Notes: generated by a model from the letters alone, not told the origin. A stretch of 7,609 nt of DNA from Clostridia bacterium (GCA_900768425.1 CAAGCR010000014.1:1-7609), one strand, 5' to 3'; counted from the first letter of the stretch, positions 1 to 7,466 are shown. Program-made: numbers and translations.

Positions 1-834
1 ACTTGTAACAACTTTAAATGTCAATGTTCTAGTAAATTTTAATTTGTTCCAAGCATTGTAATTTTCACTATCAATTACGCCATACTCTGTATTGCTTATA
101 TTGTTTTTTTCCGATAAGTTTTTGTAACCGGTTTTATCAACAACCAAATTTGCAACTTCAACTTGTTTGTCATTTGCACTGAAACGATAAACCGAATAAG
201 CACCGGACTTTATGGTAACATTTATATTTAATTTTGTAATATCACCACTAATTAAAGTAGGTAAAGTGTAACTTGCTTTAATTTTTTCTGCATCTACACC
301 GCTTGCCGAAACAACATAGTCAACTTTTATGTTTTCACCGACATTTACATCTGCGTATTTAGCAGAAACCGCATAGAAATCGGCATCAGCATCACAAATT
401 CCGGAAATTTCTTGCAATACATCATTCGTTCCATCATAAACTTTGGTTATTTTACCGCCATTAATGTTTAATGCTTTTGGAGCAATGTTTATATCGCAAA
501 TAACTACGACATTTGCAAGACTATCACTATTTAGTACATAATCTTTGCTTGCCGGACCACTGGTTGCTACAAATATGTAAGAATAAACATACTTATATTT
601 ACCATTATCGGTTACATATTTTGCATTTTTAACAATGATGTTATTTTTGATTGTTAAATCTGTTGTGGTATAAGTGTTGCCACCATCTTTGCTAATGTAA
701 GCCTTTACGCTTTCTTTTAAGCCAGCAAGTCCGTTAAATTGATTGAATGACGCAATTTGCACTTCCGATAATTGACCATCATAAGTTTTGCTGAAATTGT
801 TTGTAATTTGATTAATTAGTGCATTTTCAATTTC
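1..834 (-). repeat. YDG/MBG-like tandem domain array (residues 1704-1981, continuing past the edge)
   Basis: The first unit (about 1704-1819) has KTYDG at 1719-1723 and a later AYISKDGGNTYTTTDL segment, typical of MBG/YDG-like units. The second (about 1820-1901) begins IAPKALNI, carries KVYDGTNDV (Tyr1836), then YADVNVGENIKV at 1863-1874, and ends GVDAEKIKASYTLPT, matching the YDG domain order closely. A third starts at ITKLNINV (about 1902) and is cut by the window. The two YDG tyrosines are 115 residues apart. Such arrays form stalks of bacterial adhesins. Confidence 0.7.
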
Positions 835-3800
835 CCAATATGCTTCAAACCATAAATATCCGTTACCTGCATAATCACAAATTGTGGTTTTTTCTTTATC
901 AATTCCAGAACCGCTTAAGTAAATGTAATATTCTTTACCATCAGCAACCGCTTTCCAATAAACGAATTTAAAACCTTCACGCGTTGGAGTTGGAACTTGC
1001 TCGTAGTCGTTACTGTTAAATAACACTTTTGTCGAAGTAACATCAGAGTCTTTTAAGTAAGTGGTTGAGAACCTTGCTTGCACGTGTGAATTTGTAATAA
1101 TAACTATAATTTCGTATGTATCTGAACCATTTGAGTAATCATATAAATCACTAGTAAATATATAATCGTTATTTGCATTGTAAGTATATTCATTTCCGCC
1201 ATATGATATCTTGCGGATAATTCGTGGGCTAATTGTAGAATAAATTGTTGCAAAAGTATTTTTAAAACTGATTTCTGTTCCGAATGTTCCGCTTAAAGAA
1301 GTGCTAAATTCAGGGAAAGTAACAGAACTATCTTTAACAACAAAATTAAATACAACAGGATTTCCTACATATCCGACAATTATTTGAATTTTTGATGAAC
1401 CTTGGTTTGTTTTTATTTCGCCATTTAAGAAATCTTTTACCCCTACACTATTTTCATAGTTTTTGGTGTTAACTTTAAAGCTATTGATTGTAAACCCAGG
1501 TGCGTGAAGATCTGACACATTTGACGAATCAATATTTAATAAACCAAGCAAAGTTTGATCACTTAAATAAGTTACCTTTTGTGTTACAGTCGTATAAACA
1601 CCATCAGTGCCGTAATTTACACCTTCGCGTTTTGCAATATTTTTATCACTTTTAAATACTAATTCATATTCATAAGGTGTATAAACTGCTCTTATAACAA
1701 TTCCGCTCTTTGAATATTGTCCGCTAATAGATAAAGTTACGCTAGAGCCATCAACATTTATAACAAAATCTTTAATAATTTCATTATTCCCCGAGAACAA
1801 ACTAAGCGGTTTCCAACTATCAACTTGATTTAAGTCTTTAACTTCAAAACGCCAGAATGCAAAGAAACGTGAATCTGTGATGAATGAAGCACTATCTAAA
1901 TTGCCTTTGTTTGTCTTTGCCGTAATTTCCGACATTATGCTTAATTTACTTAAATCGTAATAAGTATTTTCATAATATGCATATGGAGTGATTGTTACAT
2001 CATAAACTCTTTCTTCATATGTAATTTTAGGTGTTGTCGATTTTATGTTTTCAACAATTTTTAAACCTAACACATTTACTGCCGAAACATTTGTTTTTTG
2101 ACTAGCTAAAATATAGTTGTCATTTTTTGGATTAATTGTTACTAATTGCGCTGATTTTAAGCTATAAACAAAAGTGTTTGTGTTAACTTGTCTAATATTA
2201 AATAAATCTAAATACTTAAATTTAATAGCCAAATTATGAGTATCGGAAGTTGTACTTGTTACATAGGTATTATTTGAAACTTTACCATTATATACGCTCA
2301 AATTATATGCATATTCAATTTCCGAATAGGTTAATTCAAAGTATATTCCGCCTGGGAAATACGATGTGTTATTTACGCTAATTTTAATGACATCATTGTC
2401 GAGTAAATATCTAACACCAGTGTGTGTGAACGAGAATGTTGATGCTGTGTCAGAGTATGTATATGAACCTGCTGTGCTTGATTGCCATATTACTATTTGC
2501 TTATTTTTATTTGTTACTATATTGCCGTTGTTGTCAAAGTAATATTCGTATCTATATATTTTTAAATTTGTAAAGTTTAAATATTTTGCATTAATAGTGA
2601 ACTCATTTTGTTGATTATTATTGCTTACGGTCAAACTAGGGTTTACACCTTTGAATGTTCCGCCATTGCCAACTTTACTTTCTAATTTTACTTCTTCATA
2701 AGCAAATTGGTTGTTTGCATTATCAGAGTCTTTAACGATAATATTATAATCATTAGGAACAAGAGTAAATTGAACATCTAGGTAAACCGAGCAACCGGTT
2801 TCAATAATTTCACCGAATATAAAATCAATTTGTTTGTTGTATTCTTTTAAAGTGTTAGGTCCGGTTACTCTAAACCCTTTGTAAATTTTTGTGCGAGCCT
2901 CGTCCGAGTAAGCCTTTATTGTAATTTCATACATATTTGCTGCTTTTTGAGGATTTTTTATAAATGTTAAATATTGTTGTGAATTTACAATAATACCACC
3001 AAAAGCTACGGAATTTGCTGTGCCTATTGATGAGAATAAGAAGGTATCCTTTCCTACAAAACTCGTATTAGGTATGATTGCATTATTTTCAGATTTGTTT
3101 TTATAGGTTAATTGATTAAAACCAAGTTCAGAAGTAATATCAGCTTGTTTTAAAACCGTTCCCGAACCGTTTAGTACTCTAAAATATACATTTGCTATTT
3201 CTTTATATCTTTTTGAAACTGTATATTTTGCATCTTTAACACAAGCACCGATTTCTATTGCACCATAGAAAGAACCTTCAGTTAAGTTGCCATTTACATA
3301 ATATTTGAATCTCAATGATTTTTCTTGACTATTATCACTGGCGGTTAAAACTTTTGCTCCACCATCGGTTGTGTATAAGAAGTCACGAGATTGACGAATT
3401 AAGTTTTGTTTAATATCTGCCGTTGTGGTTGTATTAGGTTCGTAATCATCTTCACCTATTAAGGCATAATAGAATCTACTTGTGCTACTGTTAAACATCA
3501 TATTAAGGTCATACATATACAATTTTTCAGTATAATATAATCTAATATATTTTTTATTTCCTATTGTTTCTAAAGATACCGTCCTATATCCGTCATTAAA
3601 GCTTGTGTTATATGGTTTATATGCAACAAAACCAATGTTTGATATTTTACTTAATTCTTCTGTTGCATCGGTATAATTATATTCATAGGTAGTAGATAAC
3701 ATATACCATTTTGCATAAATTGCCGCACCATTTGTTAAAGATGAGAAATTAGCACTAGCTGAGCCATAAACAGAATCATTATACTTTACAGAATTACCAT

Positions 3801-5943
3801 TAGACTCATCCCAAATTTTGTCGCAATTTGTGCTACTGCTCCAGAAGCTCACACCAAACATATGCATATCCGGATATTCTTGACCAAAATAAATCATTTT
3901 TGGTTTAGCTGTTGGGTTGCTTGCGTAGTATCTTTTTGAATAAACAATTATATGTGCATTAATGTTTGCTTTTAGATTGCTAGGATTATATGTATAAGTA
4001 GTTTTATTAACTTCGTAATAACGACTGTTTTGTAAATTTACAGAATCATTTTGAAGTGAATAAGTGCTATTATTAACTCTTAAACCATAAAGGTTAAAGA
4101 TATATAGTTTAACACCCTTATTGTTGTTATCTTTTCTTATAACATCTTTAATAGAGCTTGTGTTATTTGAAGATGGATTACCAACAACTGTAAAACTATC
4201 ACCACCCGCCTTGTTCAACATTGCCAATTTTAAAATACCGTTTTGGTTTTTAAATGTATAGGTGATTGGTGCATTATATTTATAATATCTTACACCATTT
4301 TTTATGAAGGTATTTCCGGTATCAACAACCAAACCAATATCGTAAGAACCATTGCCAATAGCAGTTGAAGCAGTCTCTTCTGATATTGCATAACCCGTTG
4401 TGAAAGTTGTTGCTTTTTGGAATTTGTTAGATATGTTACTAAAATTATTTTGATAATCGGTTTTGTCGTCAATTGTATTAGGCAAATAGCTATTATCATT
4501 CTGATTTCCATATATACTGCTTAAATAATTCTTTGTGTTTAAAACAGAAGCATTGGCATTATTGCCAAATTGGGTTGCTTTAAAATCTGTTTTTAATTGA
4601 TAGAAATCAAATAAATTTCCATCATCTTGAACAAATTTATAATCTAATGTCAAAACAATTTGCACATAACTTTGATGAGCATAATTAAACGACATTGTAA
4701 TTGTTTGTCCAGAAGTTCTTACATTTGGGCCAGAACGAGTGCCTGACTGACCGGAAAATGCCTTTAATGTAAGTTTATTATTTGGAGTTAAAAGATCTCC
4801 ATTTTGTGTATTATCAAAACTTTTAACGATACCATTTCTACCATTTGTTTCTGTTATGGTTTTACCTTGAGGATCTTGTTTTATATTTCCATAAAATTTT
4901 ATATCCCCAGATGAATTTTTACTATTATTATAACTATACTCCTGAACTGCTATTTTGGTAATTGTTAAATGATCTTTTGCTGCTTGCTCTAAGTCTCCGT
5001 TTTTAAAATAATTAGCATAATTTTGGAATATTTTTGAAAAATCAATAGTTTTACCATTCGCATCCAATGTTCCATAATAGTTATTTCCTGAAGTAGTGCT
5101 TAAATCATGTTCACCCATTTCGCTTGATGCTAAAGAACCATCTGCTTTATAGATTGGATATTGTAATTTTACTTGATAGTAAAAACTATTTACCCCATGA
5201 TTGGATGCTGGATTGGTGTTTGTTATCCCACTTACAGAAGTTCCTGTACATCCATATAAGTTAACCGTTCCACCTTTTTTGTTTGCAACAATGCAATAAG
5301 TTGCCATTTGTTTTTCAACAAGTAAGTCCGAAATAACTGTTGTATAATATGCAAGACCACAAGAACCGAATAGTGCTTTATAACTTGATGTAACTGTTTT
5401 ATCTATTGTTAGCCCAGTAATTTTATGACCATTACCGAAAAATTTACCATAGAATGAATGAGCTTGGTCGTAACCAATAGGTGTCCAAATTTTACCAGAA
5501 AGGTCTATGTCTGACATTAAAACAACAGTCAATGCTCTTGCTCTATAACTGTTACCACCTATTGTAACATTAGCATCCGTGTTTACTTGCTTTGCAAAAT
5601 ATGCCAAACCTTCGGCATTGTAAATTTTGACATATGTATAAGAAGCTAATTTGTTACCATTTACCCATAACTCATCTTTAGTGCTTGTGTCAAAATTTGC
5701 CATAGCTGTTGCACCATCGTCTATAGTTTCCTTGGCATAATCTTCCCACTTTTCCAAGCCTAAATCTTCATCAGTTAAAGAATCATCTTGAGAAGAATCA
5801 TTACCAGTAACTTCTTCTGCATAAACATTTGACTGAGCCAAGGTTTGCTTGGTTGGTTTAAAACCTGCAAAAGAGAGCAAGGCAAAAAGCACCAAAAGTA
5901 ATGGTGCAACGACTTTTATTAATTTGCGGAATGTTGTTTTCAT
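1..5943 (-). CDS. Giant secreted adhesin-like repeat protein, N-terminal 1981 residues (3' end beyond window)
   Basis: The frame is open from the ATG at 5943-5941 to base 1, 1981 codons with no stop, so the C-terminus and any cell-wall anchor lie outside the window. The start is set by GGAGG five bases upstream and a signal peptide: basic residues 1-10, hydrophobic core about 11-28, likely cleavage after Val-Tyr-Ala at 42. An acidic segment follows (about 43-70). Residues about 105-240 resemble a GLUG beta-helix start (DIDLSGKIWTPIG at 145-157, GNGHKITGLTI at 170-180). InlB/Flg_new-like modules end near residues 746, 1421 and 1703; the third, with PTREGFKFVYW, is the clearest. From about 1704 a YDG/MBG-like array runs to the edge (YDG at 1721 and 1836). 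Residues about 240-690 and 750-1350 match nothing I recognise but look like beta strands rich in Asn, Thr, Ser and Tyr. By family analogy it is an extracellular structural or adhesive protein; no catalytic motif was seen. Ligand unknown. Confidence 0.9.
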   Translation of the reverse strand, partial: MKTTFRKLIKVVAPLLLVLFALLSFAGFKPTKQTLAQSNVYAEEVTGNDSSQDDSLTDEDLGLEKWEDYAKETIDDGATAMANFDTSTKDELWVNGNKLASYTYVKIYNAEGLAYFAKQVNTDANVTIGGNSYRARALTVVLMSDIDLSGKIWTPIGYDQAHSFYGKFFGNGHKITGLTIDKTVTSSYKALFGSCGLAYYTTVISDLLVEKQMATYCIVANKKGGTVNLYGCTGTSVSGITNTNPASNHGVNSFYYQVKLQYPIYKADGSLASSEMGEHDLSTTSGNNYYGTLDANGKTIDFSKIFQNYANYFKNGDLEQAAKDHLTITKIAVQEYSYNNSKNSSGDIKFYGNIKQDPQGKTITETNGRNGIVKSFDNTQNGDLLTPNNKLTLKAFSGQSGTRSGPNVRTSGQTITMSFNYAHQSYVQIVLTLDYKFVQDDGNLFDFYQLKTDFKATQFGNNANASVLNTKNYLSSIYGNQNDNSYLPNTIDDKTDYQNNFSNISNKFQKATTFTTGYAISEETASTAIGNGSYDIGLVVDTGNTFIKNGVRYYKYNAPITYTFKNQNGILKLAMLNKAGGDSFTVVGNPSSNNTSSIKDVIRKDNNNKGVKLYIFNLYGLRVNNSTYSLQNDSVNLQNSRYYEVNKTTYTYNPSNLKANINAHIIVYSKRYYASNPTAKPKMIYFGQEYPDMHMFGVSFWSSSTNCDKIWDESNGNSVKYNDSVYGSASANFSSLTNGAAIYAKWYMLSTTYEYNYTDATEELSKISNIGFVAYKPYNTSFNDGYRTVSLETIGNKKYIRLYYTEKLYMYDLNMMFNSSTSRFYYALIGEDDYEPNTTTTADIKQNLIRQSRDFLYTTDGGAKVLTASDNSQEKSLRFKYYVNGNLTEGSFYGAIEIGACVKDAKYTVSKRYKEIANVYFRVLNGSGTVLKQADITSELGFNQLTYKNKSENNAIIPNTSFVGKDTFLFSSIGTANSVAFGGIIVNSQQYLTFIKNPQKAANMYEITIKAYSDEARTKIYKGFRVTGPNTLKEYNKQIDFIFGEIIETGCSVYLDVQFTLVPNDYNIIVKDSDNANNQFAYEEVKLESKVGNGGTFKGVNPSLTVSNNNQQNEFTINAKYLNFTNLKIYRYEYYFDNNGNIVTNKNKQIVIWQSSTAGSYTYSDTASTFSFTHTGVRYLLDNDVIKISVNNTSYFPGGIYFELTYSEIEYAYNLSVYNGKVSNNTYVTSTTSDTHNLAIKFKYLDLFNIRQVNTNTFVYSLKSAQLVTINPKNDNYILASQKTNVSAVNVLGLKIVENIKSTTPKITYEERVYDVTITPYAYYENTYYDLSKLSIMSEITAKTNKGNLDSASFITDSRFFAFWRFEVKDLNQVDSWKPLSLFSGNNEIIKDFVINVDGSSVTLSISGQYSKSGIVIRAVYTPYEYELVFKSDKNIAKREGVNYGTDGVYTTVTQKVTYLSDQTLLGLLNIDSSNVSDLHAPGFTINSFKVNTKNYENSVGVKDFLNGEIKTNQGSSKIQIIVGYVGNPVVFNFVVKDSSVTFPEFSTSLSGTFGTEISFKNTFATIYSTISPRIIRKISYGGNEYTYNANNDYIFTSDLYDYSNGSDTYEIIVIITNSHVQARFSTTYLKDSDVTSTKVLFNSNDYEQVPTPTREGFKFVYWKAVADGKEYYIYLSGSGIDKEKTTICDYAGNGYLWFEAYWEIENALINQITNNFSKTYDGQLSEVQIASFNQFNGLAGLKESVKAYISKDGGNTYTTTDLTIKNNIIVKNAKYVTDNGKYKYVYSYIFVATSGPASKDYVLNSDSLANVVVICDINIAPKALNINGGKITKVYDGTNDVLQEISGICDADADFYAVSAKYADVNVGENIKVDYVVSASGVDAEKIKASYTLPTLISGDITKLNINVTIKSGAYSVYRFSANDKQVEVANLVVDKTGYKNLSEKNNISNTEYGVIDSENYNAWNKLKFTRTLTFKVVTS
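835..975 (-). repeat. InlB/Flg_new-like beta module, copy 3 (residues 1657-1703)
   Basis: VPTPTREGFKFVYW (ending at Trp1663) is the classic P-T-R-E-G-F-x-F-x-x-W signature of the Listeria-Bacteroides (Flg_new) repeat, and the module closes with FEAYW (Trp1703). This is the clearest of the three copies and supports the reading of the other two. In known proteins these repeats form small beta folds in extracellular stalks. Confidence 0.7.
1681..1866 (-). repeat. Degenerate InlB/Flg_new-like beta module, copy 2 (residues 1360-1421)
   Basis: FFAFW (Trp1364) opens it and IRAVY (Tyr1421) closes it, followed by TPYEYELVF, which resembles the strand after the A-x-W/Y end in InlB-like repeats. About 57 residues separate the two aromatic anchors, longer than in copies 1 and 3. 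The assignment rests on these anchors alone. Confidence 0.4.
3706..3855 (-). repeat. Degenerate InlB/Flg_new-like beta module, copy 1 (residues 697-746)
   Basis: The module begins GVSFW (Trp701) and ends IYAKW (Trp746), matching the G-x-x-F-x-x-W ... I/L-x-A-x-W frame of Listeria-Bacteroides type repeats, with about 45 residues between the tryptophans. It lacks the usual P-T-R/K-x-G lead-in, so it is assigned only by pattern and by analogy with copy 3. Confidence 0.4.
5365..5511 (-). other. GLUG-type beta-helix motif in the giant protein (residues 145-193)
   Basis: Residues 145-157 read DIDLSGKIWTPIG, followed by FYGKFFGNGHKITGLTI at 164-180 and ALFG at 190-193. This is the usual order of the GLUG family and of the beta-helix segments of many Gram-positive and Bacteroidota surface proteins: D-I-D-L, W-x-P-I-G, F-x-G-x-F-x-G-N-G-x-x-I-x-G-L-x-I, then L-F-G. 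The residues just after (ISDLLVEK, then NLYGCTG) look like further rungs. Family assignment is by motif; function in this protein is unknown. Confidence 0.75.
5818..5943 (-). other. Signal peptide of the giant surface protein
   Basis: Residues 1-42 begin MKTTFRKLIK (four basic residues), continue with the hydrophobic run VVAPLLLVLFALLSFAG, and reach a polar stretch ending Ser-Asn-Val-Tyr-Ala before Glu-Glu. The V-Y-A/EE junction is a good signal peptidase I site. An earlier cut near Ala26-Gly27 is possible. No lipobox cysteine follows, so it is not a lipoprotein. This indicates Sec export. Confidence 0.8.
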
Positions 5944-5946
5944 AAA

Positions 5947-5953
5947 CCCCTCC
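5947..5953 (-). promoter_or_regulatory. Shine-Dalgarno site of the giant gene
   Basis: On the minus strand GGAGGGG ends three bases before the ATG; its GGAGG core (5953-5949) has a spacer of five bases. It fixes the start at 5943 and, with the signal peptide, excludes later start codons. Confidence 0.9.
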
Positions 5954-6010
5954 AGAATATTTTTTGTAAAACCCAAATTTTAATGCAATATAACATTAAT
6001 TTGTTTGAAG

Positions 6011-6030
6011 AATTTTGTATATACAAAATT
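6011..6030. promoter_or_regulatory. Perfect 20-bp palindrome, candidate operator
   Basis: AATTTTGTATATACAAAATT is its own reverse complement over all 20 bases. It covers three bases of the giant gene's -10 and its predicted start point, where a bound dimeric repressor would block transcription. No regulator gene is in the window, and AT-rich DNA can make palindromes by chance, so operator function is inferred from perfection and position. Confidence 0.45.
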
Positions 6031-6056
6031 ATACCAAATTTTTACAAATATAGCAA
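6028..6056 (-). promoter_or_regulatory. Extended -10 sigma-A-type promoter for the giant gene
   Basis: Read on the minus strand, TTGCTA (6056-6051, four of six matches to TTGACA) is followed after exactly 17 bases by a perfect TATAAT (6033-6028). The -10 is preceded by TGG, giving an extended -10 (TGnTATAAT). Transcription would begin near 6021, leaving a leader of about 78 bases. It is the best promoter in the window and overlaps the palindrome at 6011-6030. Confidence 0.8.
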
Positions 6057-6195
6057 CAAAATATTGCCATAATTACAAAGTAATTAAGCTATTATTAATT
6101 TTTATTTTTTTGCGTTTTATTTCGCATAATTTTTAATTTAGATTTTGTTTTATAATTCAATAGCAAAAAAATATTAAAAAATATTATCAAAATTA

Positions 6196-6225
6196 TTTTT
6201 AAATTATTAAAAAATGTAGTATACT
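6196..6225 (+). promoter_or_regulatory. Probable promoter for the Ig-like membrane protein gene
   Basis: TATACT at 6220-6225 matches five of six bases of the -10 consensus, with a poor -35 (TTTTTA, 6196-6201) 18 bases upstream. The start would be near 6232, giving a leader of under 30 bases. A-tracts upstream could help as an UP-like element. An alternative perfect TATAAT lies at 6151-6156 but has no -35 that I can recognise. Confidence 0.5.
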
Positions 6226-6248
6226 AAATATGTAATATTTTGAAAAAT

Positions 6249-6254
6249 AAGAGG
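6249..6254 (+). promoter_or_regulatory. Shine-Dalgarno site of the Ig-like membrane protein gene
   Basis: AAGAGG lies five bases before the ATG at 6260, the same spacing as for the divergent gene, and supports this start together with the signal peptide. Confidence 0.75.
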
Positions 6255-6259
6255 TTTTT

Positions 6260-7399
6260 ATGAAAAAAATACATATTTTCCTTATTTTTGCTCTATTTTT
6301 CTCATTTTCTTTTGTATTTTTCAATACAGTTAATGTCAATGCCGAGAGCAATTATAATATTCGCATCACAACCGATGCAGTGTACAATCCGGAAACAGAC
6401 CTAAAATCTTATTACTTTAATTTTGGATATTCAAAAAACAATGTGATTAATCTTGTTGCCGATTTATATGATGATGTAACCCCGATTGATTCATCCGACC
6501 TTACTTTTACATGGAAAGATTTATCAACAAACACCGTTGTAAACGAAACAAAAACATTTACATTAAAAAAAGAATATAACGAAGACACAAACAAAGTAAT
6601 AACAATCGGCGAACGCAAATATAGGTTATCCGTTAATGGTCCTTCTATTAGCAAAGATGTTGATTTTTCTATTGATATAGTGGATGATGTTAATCACGAA
6701 ATTATTATCACCGAAATGAGCAGACCACTAGAAACAAACAGTTCCGGCGCATATGTAATTAGCAATAAATCTTCAGAGTTCACAATTAAAGCCTTGCTTG
6801 CAAAAACAAAAGTTGACTGCACAATTAACTGGTTCTTAAAAACACCAAACTCATCAACTTTTGATATGTTTGTCCAAAATGGTGATTGCGTAATTAATCC
6901 TAGCATTTTAGTAAATAGCAATAATGGTTTCGGCATTTATAAACTTTATGCTTCCGCACAATCATCTTCCGTATTGTTCACATCAAAAGTAATTTATTTC
7001 TACGCTTCTGCCGGTGAATTAGATTCTGACATTAGTAGATACAAAATTATCACAACTATTATCGGAAATTCAAAATCTGACTTAGAAGCTTTTACATTTA
7101 CCCTAAACAATGCAAGCGAAGATGGTTTAGACTTTAACAAAATTTTATGGTATGTAAATAATGAAAAACTTGGAATTGGAGAAAGTTTTTCTTATGAACC
7201 AACCAAAGGCGAACCTATAAATGTAAAAGTTCAATATCAAGGTGCAAACTTAATTCTACTAGATGAATTAGACACCACACCAAGAACAACAGGTACATTA
7301 AAATTGATTTTATACATTTTAGGCACAGTTACCGTACTTTCAATTATCTTTACAATATCTCTAAAACGCTTAAACAAAAAACGCGATGTTGTTTGGTAA
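6260..7399 (+). CDS. Secreted, membrane-anchored protein with three Ig-like domains (379 residues, unnamed family)
   Basis: I do not recognise a named family. Residues 1-28 form a signal peptide (MKK, a Phe/Leu-rich core, likely cut after Val-Asn-Ala at 28). Residues 349-368 are a single membrane helix (LILYILGTVTVLSIIFTISL) followed by a basic tail, KRLNKKRDVVW. The topology is therefore outside body, inside tail. The body of about 315 residues reads as three beta-sandwich units. Each has a Trp in a strand of the form hydrophobic-x-W: LTFTW85, TINW191 and ILW297, exactly 106 residues apart. The third unit (ILWYVNNEKLGIGESFSYEP, then INVKVQY) looks most like Ig or PKD-type domains. The only two cysteines, 187 and 210, are both in unit two. 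There is no LPxTG, lipobox or catalytic motif. The gene diverges from the giant adhesin-like gene and ends at a hairpin terminator. A surface receptor, scaffold or partner of the giant protein is possible but unproven. Confidence 0.9.
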   Translation: MKKIHIFLIFALFFSFSFVFFNTVNVNAESNYNIRITTDAVYNPETDLKSYYFNFGYSKNNVINLVADLYDDVTPIDSSDLTFTWKDLSTNTVVNETKTFTLKKEYNEDTNKVITIGERKYRLSVNGPSISKDVDFSIDIVDDVNHEIIITEMSRPLETNSSGAYVISNKSSEFTIKALLAKTKVDCTINWFLKTPNSSTFDMFVQNGDCVINPSILVNSNNGFGIYKLYASAQSSSVLFTSKVIYFYASAGELDSDISRYKIITTIIGNSKSDLEAFTFTLNNASEDGLDFNKILWYVNNEKLGIGESFSYEPTKGEPINVKVQYQGANLILLDELDTTPRTTGTLKLILYILGTVTVLSIIFTISLKRLNKKRDVVW

Positions 7400-7417
7400 A
7401 AAATAATCAAATTATCA

Positions 7418-7466
7418 AAAAAATACAATAAATTTCGTTAAATTATTGAAATTTATTGTATTTTTT
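7418..7466. terminator. Probable bidirectional intrinsic terminator
   Basis: Nineteen bases before the stem comes the TAA stop. The arms 7418-7436 and 7448-7466 are perfectly complementary over 19 bp, with an 11-base loop. The stem is almost all A-T, with an A-run at its left end and T-runs at and beyond its right end (TTTTTT, then AATTTTTTT), so it could stop transcription from either side. The lack of a GC-rich core makes it weaker than a textbook terminator. Confidence 0.7.

Larger units (their letters stand above)
5944..6259. other. Divergent intergenic region
   Basis: These 316 bases separate the two start codons and contain no credible gene. They are extremely AT-rich. They hold, from left to right, the giant gene's Shine-Dalgarno and a leader of about 78 bases, a 20-bp palindrome, an extended -10 promoter facing left, an AT-rich middle with A-tracts, a weaker rightward promoter and the second gene's Shine-Dalgarno. 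A short hairpin (TTAATG 5980-5985 with CATTAA 5994-5999) lies in the leader but is too weak to call a riboswitch. Confidence 0.8.

Noticed and set aside
4302..4511. A 69-codon minus-strand open frame inside the giant gene
   Set aside because: It is out of frame with the giant gene, lacks a clear Shine-Dalgarno and sits wholly inside a convincing coding frame.
5944..6021. A riboswitch or structured leader before the giant gene
   Set aside because: The leader is short and AT-rich, with only a 6-bp stem and no recognisable aptamer sequence.
6412..7428. Three minus-strand open frames of 63-80 codons opposite the Ig-like gene
   Set aside because: They are antisense to a well-supported gene with a signal peptide and membrane helix. 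They show no domain features and no proper ribosome sites.
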